NCBI RefSeq assembly: GCF_003600685.1
Contig: NZ_CP032084.1
Span: 930,001-994,000, forward strand
DNA from: Achromobacter sp. B7
GTDB taxonomy: Bacteria; Pseudomonadota; Gammaproteobacteria; Burkholderiales; Burkholderiaceae_B
DNA: 64,000 bases
Direction of reading: 5' to 3'
The notes beneath the pieces were generated by a model. The model was given only the letters and a program-made list of their open reading frames with translations. It ran no database searches and was not told the DNA's origin. The position numbers and the translations under genes are program-made. Numbering within the stretch: the first letter of the stretch is position 1; every line of letters begins with the position of its first letter. This document shows, in pieces, positions 25,257 to 33,755 of the stretch.

Positions 25257-26498
25257 TCAGGCGCCCAGCTCGCGTTCCAGCCCCTTGGGGTTGTCGGCCA
25301 GGCGTGCGCGGAATTCCTGCGCCACGTCGCCCACATACACGTCTTCCACGCCGTCCTTCAGCGCGCGCACGATGGCGGCGGCGATGGCGGCGGGGGCCAC
25401 GCGCGGCGGCGGCGTGCGCTGTTCCCATTCGTGGTCGACGGGGCCGGGAAACACGTTCACCACGCGCACGCCGACGCCGCGCATTTCCGCGCGCAGGCAT
25501 TGCGTCAGCGACAAGGCGGCGGCCTTCGATGCCGACCACATGCCGCGCGACGGCAGGTTCATGTGCGCGTAGATGGACAGCACGTTGACCCAGGCGGTGG
25601 CGTTGTTGACGCCGTCGGCGGCGCGGCCGCACAGGGCAGGGCCGAAGCTCTGCGCCAGGCGCATCAGCCCCAGCACGTTCACGTCCATGGCGTCGCGCGC
25701 CGTGTTGACGTCCTTGCGATGGAGCAGGCCGCCTTCGCGTTCCAGATCGGCCGTGTTCACCAGGATTTCCACCTTGCCGCCGATGGACGCCGCCAGGCGG
25801 TCGACGGAATCGGAATCCGTCACGTCCAGGGCAACCGACTGCACGCGCGGGTCGGCAACCAGCGCGTCAAAGGCCGCGTCGCGCTTCCAGGCCTGCGCAT
25901 CGCCCAGGAACACCGTGGGGCAGCCCGCGTCCAGCAAGGCCCGCGCCACGGCCTGGCCCACCGCCGACTTGCCGTCGGTGACCAGCGCGCGGCGGAACTT
26001 CGGGTCGCACGAGGTTTCGCGCAGCGTCTTGTCGTCTTCCATGTTGGGCGTATTCCTTTCAGGCAGGGCGATCATCACGGCTTGGCCGCTGCGGTCCAGC
26101 TTCAGCGCCAGCCGCACGCGGGCGCCGTCGGCGCAGTCCTGGTGCACGTGGGCCACGACCGACGGGCCGGCGTCCATCACCACCGTGCCCACGCGCCACG
26201 GCAGGCGTTCGCGGAAATACAGGTCGTTGCTGTGATGCAGCGTGGTGCTGACCAGCAACGTGCCGTTGGGGTCGGCAGGACGCCAGGGCAGGTGTTCGGA
26301 CAGGCAGTGGCCGCACACTTCGCGCGGCGGATACTGCACCGCGCCGCAATCGGCGCAGGTCTGCAAATCGAAGCGGCCTTCGGCGGCGGCGGCCGTCAGG
26401 CCCAGCGCCGCGCGGCTGCGCGAGCCGGGCGGCAAGGTGGGCTGGCGGGTGCGCGCAACCGGATTCTTCCGGGGCGGCTTGGCTAGCGGCTCGGTCAT
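25257..26498 (-). CDS. Fusion of DUF35 OB-fold/zinc-ribbon domain and degenerate SDR
   Basis: 413-residue two-domain protein. Residues about 1-150 are a DUF35-type protein: rubredoxin-like zinc ribbon C48-x2-C51/C62-x2-C65 plus an OB fold. Residues about 165-413 are an SDR Rossmann domain whose key residues are lost: the TGxxxGxG motif reads TDGKSAVG (174-181), NNAG becomes V-N-T-A, and the catalytic Tyr of YxxxK is W321 (WSASK, Lys325 kept). It is probably a non-catalytic scaffold. DUF35 proteins partner with thiolase-like lipid-transfer/retro-aldolase proteins, and the next gene upstream, with an ATGA overlap, is exactly such a protein. AAGGAG ribosome-binding site. I know of no standard name for this fusion. 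Confidence 0.82.
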   Translation of the reverse strand: MTEPLAKPPRKNPVARTRQPTLPPGSRSRAALGLTAAAAEGRFDLQTCADCGAVQYPPREVCGHCLSEHLPWRPADPNGTLLVSTTLHHSNDLYFRERLPWRVGTVVMDAGPSVVAHVHQDCADGARVRLALKLDRSGQAVMIALPERNTPNMEDDKTLRETSCDPKFRRALVTDGKSAVGQAVARALLDAGCPTVFLGDAQAWKRDAAFDALVADPRVQSVALDVTDSDSVDRLAASIGGKVEILVNTADLEREGGLLHRKDVNTARDAMDVNVLGLMRLAQSFGPALCGRAADGVNNATAWVNVLSIYAHMNLPSRGMWSASKAAALSLTQCLRAEMRGVGVRVVNVFPGPVDHEWEQRTPPPRVAPAAIAAAIVRALKDGVEDVYVGDVAQEFRARLADNPKGLERELGA

Positions 26499-27664
26499 GC
26501 GTCGCTCCTTGCCAGGATGGCCGCGGCGGTGCACAGGCCGCGGTCGTAATTGATCATGCCGAAACCGCTGACCATGCCAACGCGCGCGTCGGCCACTTGC
26601 GTGCCGCCCGCCGTGCCGGTCAATTGGCGCAGCGCTTCGACCATGCCCAGGTAGCCGCCCGCCGCGCCCGCCTGACCCACCGACAGCTGGCCGCCGTTGG
26701 TGTTGAAGGGGAAGCTGCCGTCCACGGTGAAGGTGTGGGCGCGGACGAATTCCGGCGCGTCGCCCTTGTTGCAAAAGCCCAGGTCTTCGATCTGCATCAG
26801 GTTGATGACGGGGTAGTCGTCATAGGCTTGCAGGAAGTCCATGTCGGCCGGCGTGGCGTTGGCCTGGCCGTACAGTTCGTCCACGTCCATGGTCCAGCCA
26901 CCGCGCGTCTGGATGGGGTCTTCGATCCAGGCGTTGTGGCGTTCGATGGTGGACAGGATGCGGGCATAGGGCAGGTTCAAGGCGCGGGCCTGGTCTTCAT
27001 GCATGACGAGGAAGGCGTCGGCGCCCGCGCAGGGCATCACGCAGTCGAACAGATGGATGGGGTCGGTAATGACGCGCGCGTCCAGATACTGTTGCAGGCT
27101 CAGCGGCTTTTTCATCAGCGCGTGCGGGTAGCGCAAGGCGTTGTCGCGCTGCGCCACGCACAGCTTGCCGAAATCCTCGCGCGTGGCGCCGGTGGTGCGC
27201 ATGTAATGCGCCGTCAGCAGCGCGAAGCTGGCGTTGGGGCCGCCCGCGCCATAGGGGTAGACGGCGTCTTGCGCAAAGCGCGAGAACTGGCTGACGGTAT
27301 TGCGAAACGAGTCCACGTGGTTGGTGTCGCCCGCGATGCAGGCGACGATGTTCGCGTCGCCCGCCTGCACCGCGCGGGCCGCGCGGCGCAAGGCGGCCAC
27401 GCCGCTGGCGCCGCCCATGGGGATGTGGTCCAGCCAGCGCGGGCTCATGCCCAGGTGCTGGACCAGGCCGACGGCGGTGTCCGGCGCCAGCGTGAAGCTG
27501 GACACGCACAGGCCGTCCACGTCCTGCTTGGCCACGCCGGATTGCCGGATCAGCGCGCCCAGCGCGCGGCCCAGCCACCAGTGGGCGGCATGCGTGGAAT
27601 AACGTTCGTACGGGATGGTGACGGGCAGGGCCGCCACGATGCCGTCATAGCCCAGGCGGCTCAT
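26495..27664 (-). CDS. Thiolase-like protein lacking catalytic Cys and His (candidate retro-aldolase)
   Basis: 389-residue thiolase-fold protein of the lipid-transfer/SCP-x-like group, with YDDYPVINLMQIEDLGFCNKG typical of that group. The nucleophilic Cys (C-x-S-G in true thiolases) is Gly85 (GASG), and the GHP histidine is Q331 (GGQLSVGQAG). It cannot do a normal Claisen thiolysis. Known relatives such as Ltp2 also lack the thiolase Cys and work as retro-aldolases with a DUF35 partner, splitting off acetyl- or propionyl-CoA. Here the DUF35-SDR fusion overlaps its stop, so the two genes form a complex by inference. It follows the acyl-CoA ligase with an ATGA overlap. Confidence 0.85.
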   Translation of the reverse strand: MSRLGYDGIVAALPVTIPYERYSTHAAHWWLGRALGALIRQSGVAKQDVDGLCVSSFTLAPDTAVGLVQHLGMSPRWLDHIPMGGASGVAALRRAARAVQAGDANIVACIAGDTNHVDSFRNTVSQFSRFAQDAVYPYGAGGPNASFALLTAHYMRTTGATREDFGKLCVAQRDNALRYPHALMKKPLSLQQYLDARVITDPIHLFDCVMPCAGADAFLVMHEDQARALNLPYARILSTIERHNAWIEDPIQTRGGWTMDVDELYGQANATPADMDFLQAYDDYPVINLMQIEDLGFCNKGDAPEFVRAHTFTVDGSFPFNTNGGQLSVGQAGAAGGYLGMVEALRQLTGTAGGTQVADARVGMVSGFGMINYDRGLCTAAAILARSDA

Positions 27665-29310
27665 TGGGCAGACTCCTGGCGGTCGGGCGCCTGCCGCTTT
27701 TTCATGGCGTTGGTGTCGATGCAGCGCGCCGTGCCGGGCAAGGTCGGCGCCAGCGTTTTCATTTCGCCGCGCTGGATCTTGTTGGTGGTGGTCAGCGGCA
27801 GGCTGTCCACAAAGGCCACATAGCCGGGCGCTTTGTAATAGGCCAGCTGTTGCAGGCACCACTGCACGATATCGCGCGCGGCATCGGCCATGGCGGCGTC
27901 GTCGGCGGGCAGGGTGTCGGCCACAACGCAGGCCAGCACTTCGTCGCCGCGCACCGGGTCGGGCACGGCGGCCACGGCCACCGCCTTGACCAGCGGATGC
28001 TGCATCAGCACGCTTTCCACTTCCACGGCCGAGATGTTTTCGCCGCTGCGGCGGATCACGTTTTTCTTGCGATCCACGAAGCGCAGCGCGCCGTCGGCTT
28101 CGCGGCGCACGATGTCGCCCGTATGGAACCAGCCGTCTTGCCAGGCCTCGTCGGTGGCGGCCTCGTCTTTCAGGTAGCCGGCGAAGAAGCCGTAGCGCGG
28201 GTCGTCGCCGGCGTGCCGCACCAGCAGTTCGCCGTGTTCGCCCACGGCGGCGGGCTGGCCCGCGTCCGTCACGATGCGCACCTGCACGTCGTCTTCTTCG
28301 CGGCCAAAGCTGCTGGTGCCGACGTGGCGCGGTTCGTGGTTGGCGATGATGACGGCGCCCGCGCCGGTTTCGGTCATGGCCCAGGCTTCCAGCAAGGGAA
28401 AGCCGAAGCGCGCTTCAAACGGCGCATGCAGCTTGCGGTCCACGCCCGCGCCAAAGCCGAAGCGGATGGCGGGTTGCAGGTCGCGGTCGGACGGCGGCGC
28501 CTTCATCAGTATTGCGGGCATCACGCCCAGGTAATGCAGCACGGTGGCGCCGGCGTCGCGCACGCTGTCCCACCACGTCTTGGGGTGGAAGCGGTCTAGC
28601 GGAATCAGGCATCCGCCGGTCAGCACCATGGCCATGGCGGAATACGCCATGGCGTTCATGTGCACCAGCGGCAGCGGCGTCAGCATGCGTTCCTGGCCGG
28701 GGCGCAGCGTTGCCAGCCCGCCGATGCGCGCATACCAGCCGCCCGCGTGCAGGAAATAGCGGTTGGGCAGGATGCAACCCTTGGGGCGGCCGGTCGTGCC
28801 GGACGTGTACAGCAGGGCGCATTCCGTCAGCTCGGTGGGCGCGGTGTCGGCCAGCGGGGCGGTGAAGGGCGCGGGCGGCGGTGCATCGTCGGGGCCCATC
28901 ACGCGCAAGGGGCGGCCCGCGCGTTCGGCGGCGGCCAGCAAACCGGCGTGGCGGGTGGGCAGGGCAACGGCCAGGGCGATCTCGGAATGGCCGGTCAGGT
29001 ATTCGAGTTCGGCCGCGCGCAGGTCCGGGTTGATCGGCACCACCGACACGCCCAGCGCGTTCAAGGCGAACCAATGCAGGAAGAAGGCGGGGCGATTTTC
29101 CAGCAGCAGCCCCACGCGGTGGCCGTGGCCGTAGCCGGCCGCCGCATAGGCGGCGCGCAGCGTTTCAATGGCGTCGGCCGCGCGGCCATACGACAGTTCG
29201 CCGGCGTCTATGCCATAGACCTGGGCCGTTTCCGGCAGGATGCACAGGAAGGGCTGCGCGCGGTAGCGCGAAGCGGTGTCGGCAAATGCCTGGTGGACGG
29301 TGGTGCTCAC
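27661..29310 (-). CDS. Class I adenylate-forming acyl-CoA ligase
   Basis: 549-residue ANL-family enzyme that activates a carboxylate to its CoA thioester with ATP. P-loop motif YTSGTTGRPKGC (about 168-179), AWAMTETGAG, GWFHTGDIVRREADG and the C-terminal hinge DRKKNVIRRSGENISAVEVE are all present; the late KIQRGEMK contains the catalytic lysine region. Start is the GTG at 29310 with AGGAG 6 bases upstream. It sits just after the Rieske beta gene and overlaps the thiolase-like gene, so it probably makes the CoA thioester that the retro-aldolase cleaves. Acid substrate not provable from sequence. Confidence 0.88.
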   Translation of the reverse strand: MSTTVHQAFADTASRYRAQPFLCILPETAQVYGIDAGELSYGRAADAIETLRAAYAAAGYGHGHRVGLLLENRPAFFLHWFALNALGVSVVPINPDLRAAELEYLTGHSEIALAVALPTRHAGLLAAAERAGRPLRVMGPDDAPPPAPFTAPLADTAPTELTECALLYTSGTTGRPKGCILPNRYFLHAGGWYARIGGLATLRPGQERMLTPLPLVHMNAMAYSAMAMVLTGGCLIPLDRFHPKTWWDSVRDAGATVLHYLGVMPAILMKAPPSDRDLQPAIRFGFGAGVDRKLHAPFEARFGFPLLEAWAMTETGAGAVIIANHEPRHVGTSSFGREEDDVQVRIVTDAGQPAAVGEHGELLVRHAGDDPRYGFFAGYLKDEAATDEAWQDGWFHTGDIVRREADGALRFVDRKKNVIRRSGENISAVEVESVLMQHPLVKAVAVAAVPDPVRGDEVLACVVADTLPADDAAMADAARDIVQWCLQQLAYYKAPGYVAFVDSLPLTTTNKIQRGEMKTLAPTLPGTARCIDTNAMKKRQAPDRQESAQ

Positions 29311-29319
29311 AAGCCGCTC

Positions 29320-29811
29320 CTACATGAACAGTTGGATGTTGCCGAAGGCGGCGTCGCAGTTGACCAGGTCAACGCGCTTCAAACGGATGCGCAGCGCGCC
29401 GTCCTGTTCCACCAGGTGGTGCGTGGCCCAGCCGGCGTACAGCGTCTGCAAGTCCTGGCGCGTTTCAACATAGTGAAAGGCGGTGCGCACCACATGGCGG
29501 CCTTCTTCAGGCGCGGCGTCGGGGTGGCCGTGTTCGACGGTGGGCGCTTGCAGCAGGTGATGGCAGCGGCTTTTAGGCTGCTGCGAAAATGTGCGCTGGC
29601 CCGCCAAGCGCTCCACGCGCACGCGCAGCAGCAGCTTGTCTTCGTACATCAGGGACGCGTGCAGCTTGGGGTCCGTCTGGCCGTGCGCCAGCGGCATCCA
29701 GTAGTAGCCGTCTTCGGTGTACAGGTTCAGCCAGTCTTCGAAGCGCAGCTCGTCCAGCAGGCGCGCTTCGGCGTAGACAAAGTCGATCAACTCGCGGTCG
29801 CTTGCGCTCAT
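29320..29811 (-). CDS. Aromatic-ring-hydroxylating oxygenase beta subunit (cluster 2)
   Basis: 163-residue NTF2-fold small subunit of a Rieske oxygenase, unlike the first cluster's beta except in fold. Family features are LIDFVYAEARLLDELRFEDWLNLYTEDGYYWMPL and RTFSQQPKSRCHHLLQAP. Start at 29811 overlaps the alpha stop (ATGA). Corresponds in position to IacD/IadE-type small subunits in auxin degradation clusters, but similar subunits serve benzoate, phthalate and other oxygenases. It has no catalytic residues of its own. Confidence 0.87.
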   Translation of the reverse strand: MSASDRELIDFVYAEARLLDELRFEDWLNLYTEDGYYWMPLAHGQTDPKLHASLMYEDKLLLRVRVERLAGQRTFSQQPKSRCHHLLQAPTVEHGHPDAAPEEGRHVVRTAFHYVETRQDLQTLYAGWATHHLVEQDGALRIRLKRVDLVNCDAAFGNIQLFM

Positions 29812-31127
29812 ACCGACTCCGATCCGGTCATGTAGCGGCCCCATGCGCGGTATTGGTTGCGCATCTGCCATTCGTTGGTGCCGTTGGTGGTGACGTTCTT
29901 CTGGCCGGCTTCGTCGGGCGTATACAGCCGGCCCACATTGACCCAGTCGCGCGCGCGGGAATTCAGGCCGTCTTGGGCGCGTTCGTACATTTCCAGGTCG
30001 TCATGGCCGACAACGGAGGTGGGCGCGTTGATCAGCCGGTTGTACATCAGCGTGCGCTCCAGCAGCAGGTCGGGCGCGCCGACCAGGCGGAAGGTCCACG
30101 ATTCCACCAGCGTGCGGTCGGCGGCAAGGGGCTTGAAGATGCGCAGCGTCTGGATCGGGCCCTTCACCATGATGTTGGGGAAGTACACGGTGTTGTGGCG
30201 CACGTCGCCCAGGATCTGTTTGGCGCGTTCCTCGCCGTAGGCGGCCACCATGGATTCCCAGTAGCCCGGCACGCCGGAGTACGACGCGTGGATCGAGTCC
30301 GACACGCCGGTGTGCCCGTGGCCGTTTTCCCAGACGCGGATGCCCATGTTTTCAAAGAACTCGTACGGCGAGATAAAGGGCGCGAACAGTTCCACCGCCA
30401 TCGGCTTGGGCGTGCCTTCGGGCGCCTGCTCCCAGACTTTTACCGCCGTGCCCGCCGACGATTCGTGCGCCACCATCGGGTGGCAGGTATCGGTCTGGTT
30501 ATCGACCAGCATCTTCCAGTTGCAGCGGTGCATGTAGCGCAGCACGCCACCGGCCACTTCCAGCCGGCCCTCGGGCGAGCGGTCCACCATGTTGTCCAGC
30601 GTGGACAAGGAATCGCCGAAGAAATCCTCGAACGACTGGCCTTCCGGATTCAGGCGGCAGAACACAAAGCCGCGATGGTTCTTGACGTCTTTGACGGCGG
30701 CCATGCCCTGGCTGGCTTCGCAGTTTTCCAGGCCGGTGTTCTCGTAGCCTTTCTTCAGGGGGATCGACAGCAGGCTGCCGTCCGTCTTGAACGTCCAGGC
30801 GTGGTACGGGCAGCGAAAGAACTTGCCGGTGTTGCCGCAGGCGTCGCCGGCCACCATCGTGCCTTTGTGCGGGCAGCGGTTGTGCAGCACGCGCACGGTC
30901 TTGTCGCTGTGGCGCACCATCACCACGGGCTGGTTGCCGACGGTGGTGGTGATGTAGTCGCCGTTGTTGGGCACCTGGCTGTCGTGGCCGACGTAGACCC
31001 AGGTGTTGGCGTACAGGCGTTCCATTTCCAGGTCGAATAGTTCCTGGTCGATGAACAGGTCCTTGTGCACTTCCGTGTCGCGCACCAGGGCGCGGATGGC
31101 GTCGGGGTTGTCGCGGTATTTGGCCAT
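29808..31127 (-). CDS. Rieske oxygenase alpha subunit (cluster 2, putative auxin/aromatic acid)
   Basis: 439-residue catalytic subunit. Rieske ligands are C85-x-H87 (CPHKGT) and C106-x2-H109 (CPYHAW); the mononuclear iron site is D213, H216 and H221 in DTCHPMVAH. The C-terminal half holds ADRTLVESWTFRLVGAP, common in benzoate-type and IacC-like oxygenases. With beta and the flavo-iron-sulfur reductase it is a complete two-component oxygenase (alpha-beta plus reductase, no separate ferredoxin needed). In the iad/iac interpretation it would oxidise indole-3-acetate at the pyrrole ring. Ribosome-binding site GGAAG before the ATG at 31127. Confidence 0.88.
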   Translation of the reverse strand: MAKYRDNPDAIRALVRDTEVHKDLFIDQELFDLEMERLYANTWVYVGHDSQVPNNGDYITTTVGNQPVVMVRHSDKTVRVLHNRCPHKGTMVAGDACGNTGKFFRCPYHAWTFKTDGSLLSIPLKKGYENTGLENCEASQGMAAVKDVKNHRGFVFCRLNPEGQSFEDFFGDSLSTLDNMVDRSPEGRLEVAGGVLRYMHRCNWKMLVDNQTDTCHPMVAHESSAGTAVKVWEQAPEGTPKPMAVELFAPFISPYEFFENMGIRVWENGHGHTGVSDSIHASYSGVPGYWESMVAAYGEERAKQILGDVRHNTVYFPNIMVKGPIQTLRIFKPLAADRTLVESWTFRLVGAPDLLLERTLMYNRLINAPTSVVGHDDLEMYERAQDGLNSRARDWVNVGRLYTPDEAGQKNVTTNGTNEWQMRNQYRAWGRYMTGSESV

Positions 31128-31157
31128 GGTCGCTTCCTTGTCGTCGGGCCGGCAGCG

Positions 31158-32135
31158 TTACAGGTCCAGCACCAGGCGGGCGGATTTCGCGCGCGAGATA
31201 CAGATCTGGATGATCTTGCCGCTGGCCTTCTCGGTGTCCGAGAGGTAGTAGTCGCGATGATCGGGCTCGCCTTCCAGCACCGTTGCCTGGCACACGCCGC
31301 ATTCGCCGCGCTTGCAGTCGTACATCGGGTCGCAGCCTTCTTCTTCCATGACGTCGACGATGGTCTTGTCGGCGGGAATGGTCAGCGTGCGGCCGGACTG
31401 GCGCAGCTCGACTTCAAAGGCCTGGTCGCCGGCTTGCGCGGCGGCGGTGACGAACAGTTCGAAGTGAACGTGGGCGTCGGGCCAGTGGCGGGCCCTGGCG
31501 CCGGCAATCACGGCATCGATCAAGCCCTTGGGGCCGCACACGTACAGGTGCTGGCGCGGGTTGGAGGCGGCCAGCAGCGCTTGCAGGTCGAAGCGGCAGG
31601 TTGGGTCGTCATCCGCGTGTACGGTCAGGTTGCCGCCCGCCAGCGCTTCGAGCTCGCCCAGGAAGGCCAGCTGATCCTTGCTGCGGCCACAGTAGTGCAG
31701 ATGAAAGTCGCGCCCGGCGGCTTTGAGCGCGGCGGCCATGGACGCCACCGGCGTAATGCCGATGCCACCCGCGATCAGCACCACGGGTTCGTCGCCTGCC
31801 GGAGATTCATGCAGCGGAAAATCGTTCTTGGGGCCTTCCACGCTAAGCGTGTCGCCTTCGGCCAGCGCATGCATGTGGCGCGAGCCGCCCTGGCTGGTTT
31901 CTTCCAGCCGCACGCCCAGCCGGTATTCGGTGGGCTGCGCGAACTGGCCGGCGTCGGGCGTCAGCTGCACCAGCGAATAGCAGCGCGGTTCATGCACACC
32001 GGGCACGGTGACCTTCAGATGCGCGCCGGGGCCGAAGGCGGGCAGCGGCCCGGCATCTTCGCGCGCCAGCCGGAAGGAACGGATCAACGGCGATTCTTGC
32101 CGGACTTCCCGGACGATCAGTTTCAGTGTCTGCAC
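31158..32135 (-). CDS. Phthalate-dioxygenase-type reductase (FMN, NAD, [2Fe-2S])
   Basis: 325-residue reductase. N-terminal flavin domain (HEPRCYSLVQ; RYSL-type R-x-Y-S), NAD domain with IAGGIGITPVASMA, and a C-terminal plant-type [2Fe-2S] domain with C-x4-C-x2-C (CKRGECGVC) and a final Cys in IIQIC. This is the VanB/PDR layout that feeds the oxygenase directly. It is first in order after ior genes and 30 bp upstream of alpha. IacF in auxin clusters is of this type. A 50-bp gap upstream contains an 8-bp tandem repeat. Confidence 0.9.
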   Translation of the reverse strand: MQTLKLIVREVRQESPLIRSFRLAREDAGPLPAFGPGAHLKVTVPGVHEPRCYSLVQLTPDAGQFAQPTEYRLGVRLEETSQGGSRHMHALAEGDTLSVEGPKNDFPLHESPAGDEPVVLIAGGIGITPVASMAAALKAAGRDFHLHYCGRSKDQLAFLGELEALAGGNLTVHADDDPTCRFDLQALLAASNPRQHLYVCGPKGLIDAVIAGARARHWPDAHVHFELFVTAAAQAGDQAFEVELRQSGRTLTIPADKTIVDVMEEEGCDPMYDCKRGECGVCQATVLEGEPDHRDYYLSDTEKASGKIIQICISRAKSARLVLDL

Positions 32136-32150
32136 GGCGTTTGTCTCTTT

Positions 32151-32174
32151 CGGTATTCCGGTATTCCGGTATTC
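32151..32174. repeat. Three tandem copies of CGGTATTC
   Basis: Exact 8-bp direct repeats in the 50-bp space between the reductase start and the iorB stop. The minus-strand copy reads GAATACCG. It is probably slippage-made and could alter spacing upstream of the reductase's ribosome-binding site, but no function is evident. Confidence 0.85.
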
Positions 32175-32185
32175 GGGTAGCGGGA

Positions 32186-33742
32186 TCAGGCCGCCAGTTT
32201 TTCGGCCAGCTTCTCGGCCATCTGGCGTTCCATCGGGGCGCAGCTTTCGTTGGCCAGCGCGGTCTCGCGCAGCGTGCGCAGCGTCTCGGCCGCATCGGGG
32301 CGGCCCACCAGCTGTGCCGCCGCCGCGATCAGCTGGCGATACTTGCCTCCGCCGCGCACGTGCGTATCGCTATAGCCCTTGACCAGGCGCCGGCAATTAA
32401 CGGTTTCAACCGCCAGCGCGTAGTCCCGCGGCGCCAGCCGGGCAATCAGGTCCAGCCATTGCCGCAAGCCTTCCGATTCGATTTGATGGCGCAATGTACG
32501 GCGGCGAAAGCGGCGCATGCCGGCCAGCGAATACAGCATCAGGAAGCCGCCCAGCGTGCCGCTTTGCATCAGGCGGCCTTTGCCCAGGCGGCGTTCCACA
32601 AAGCCGCCGAAGGCCTTGGACCCTTCCAGCCAGCGGCCCATGCGCGTGGGCATCGTGCCGCAGATTTCTTCCAGGCGCGGGTGCATGTAGTCGGTCGTCA
32701 TCACCAGTTGGTCCGGCCGTGCACCCACTTCGTTTCGCACCCGTTCAAAGCGGGTGCCGCGCGTTTTCAGGTCGGCCACGCGGATCACGTCGTCGTAGGC
32801 CATGGCCGTGGCCACGTAGCGCGCGGCGGCACAGGTCAGCGCCCAGCCTTGGGCGTCGCCGCCGTGTTGGGCGTCCAGGTCGCGTAGCGCCTTCATGTGG
32901 CGCAGGTAGTCGGCGGCGTAGGCGGCGTCCTGGAATTCCAGCTGGCGGCGCACGCCGGCCGTCAGCATGGGCTGCGCACAGGCGGGGAAGTCGCGCTTGA
33001 TGGTGTCCAGCAGCGCCTGCGTTTTCGGGCTGGCGGCGCGTTCGGGCACGTCGGCCACGGGGCGCGTCAGGTCGATGGCGGCGGGTTGGGCGGGCGCCTG
33101 ATGCGCCGCGTCGAAGCCCAGCGCGAAGGCGCGCAGGCTGGCGTCCACGCCCAGGCCCGCGCGCCGCACGGTGTCCTCGTAGTCGTCGCGCGTGAAGGGC
33201 AGGGCGCCGCTGCCGGCCACCGCGCCAAACAGGCTGGCGCTGATGACGCTGCCGGCGCGGTCGGCCAGGTCTTGCAGGTCGAAGCACAGGAAGCGCTTGG
33301 CGGCGGCGCGGCCGGCTTCCAGCACTTTGTTGGGGTCGGCAATGCCGTTGCCGGGCGCGGACTTTTCGCTGACGGCGTAGCTGCGGTGCGACGAGGACAG
33401 CAGCACCGTGCGTTCCGGCGTGACCAGGCCACGCTGGATGGCGCGGCCGCCTTCCATCAGTTCGGCGGCAACGACCAGATCCACGTCGCCGGGGGTGGGC
33501 ATCAACGCCAGCGCGGGCGGGCGTCCGGCGCGCGCCACGTCCGCTTCGGGCAGCAGTTCCAGGTAGTAGATGGTGGCGCCGGTGCGCTGCGCCACGCCGG
33601 GCACCGATGTGGTTTGCGCCCACCAGCCGGCGTGTTCGGCCATGTCGACGATCCAGTCGGCCAGGACGCCGCCGCCCTGGCCGCCCATGGCCAGGATGGC
33701 GATCTTGATGGGGTTGCCTTGCTGCATTGCCGGCGGGTTCAT
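32186..33742 (-). CDS. iorB: Indolepyruvate:ferredoxin oxidoreductase beta-type subunit, long form
   Basis: 518-residue IorB-like protein. The N-terminal ~190 residues have the IorB gamma-domain pattern (ILAMGGQGGGVLADWIVDMA, VPGVAQRTGATIYYLEL). The remaining ~320 residues are an alpha-helical extension of the type found in fused IOR proteins, absent from archaeal IorB (about 200 residues). With IorA it makes a TPP/iron-sulfur enzyme that decarboxylates 2-oxo acids to acyl-CoA and reduces ferredoxin. It is 13 bp downstream of iorA. An in-frame start at 33727 (MQQGNP) is also possible. Whether it works on indolepyruvate here is inference. Confidence 0.83.
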   Translation of the reverse strand: MNPPAMQQGNPIKIAILAMGGQGGGVLADWIVDMAEHAGWWAQTTSVPGVAQRTGATIYYLELLPEADVARAGRPPALALMPTPGDVDLVVAAELMEGGRAIQRGLVTPERTVLLSSSHRSYAVSEKSAPGNGIADPNKVLEAGRAAAKRFLCFDLQDLADRAGSVISASLFGAVAGSGALPFTRDDYEDTVRRAGLGVDASLRAFALGFDAAHQAPAQPAAIDLTRPVADVPERAASPKTQALLDTIKRDFPACAQPMLTAGVRRQLEFQDAAYAADYLRHMKALRDLDAQHGGDAQGWALTCAAARYVATAMAYDDVIRVADLKTRGTRFERVRNEVGARPDQLVMTTDYMHPRLEEICGTMPTRMGRWLEGSKAFGGFVERRLGKGRLMQSGTLGGFLMLYSLAGMRRFRRRTLRHQIESEGLRQWLDLIARLAPRDYALAVETVNCRRLVKGYSDTHVRGGGKYRQLIAAAAQLVGRPDAAETLRTLRETALANESCAPMERQMAEKLAEKLAA

Positions 33743-33755
33743 GAAGGGCTAGTCC

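Noticed and set aside
24321-26486. 721-codon plus-strand frame
   Set aside because: Antisense shadow of the cyclase and DUF35-SDR genes; no ribosome-binding site and composition typical of a shadow.
25257-26774. Longer 505-codon start for the DUF35-SDR gene
   Set aside because: The extra N-terminal residues come from the thiolase gene read in another frame; ATG 26498 has a strong AAGGAG site.
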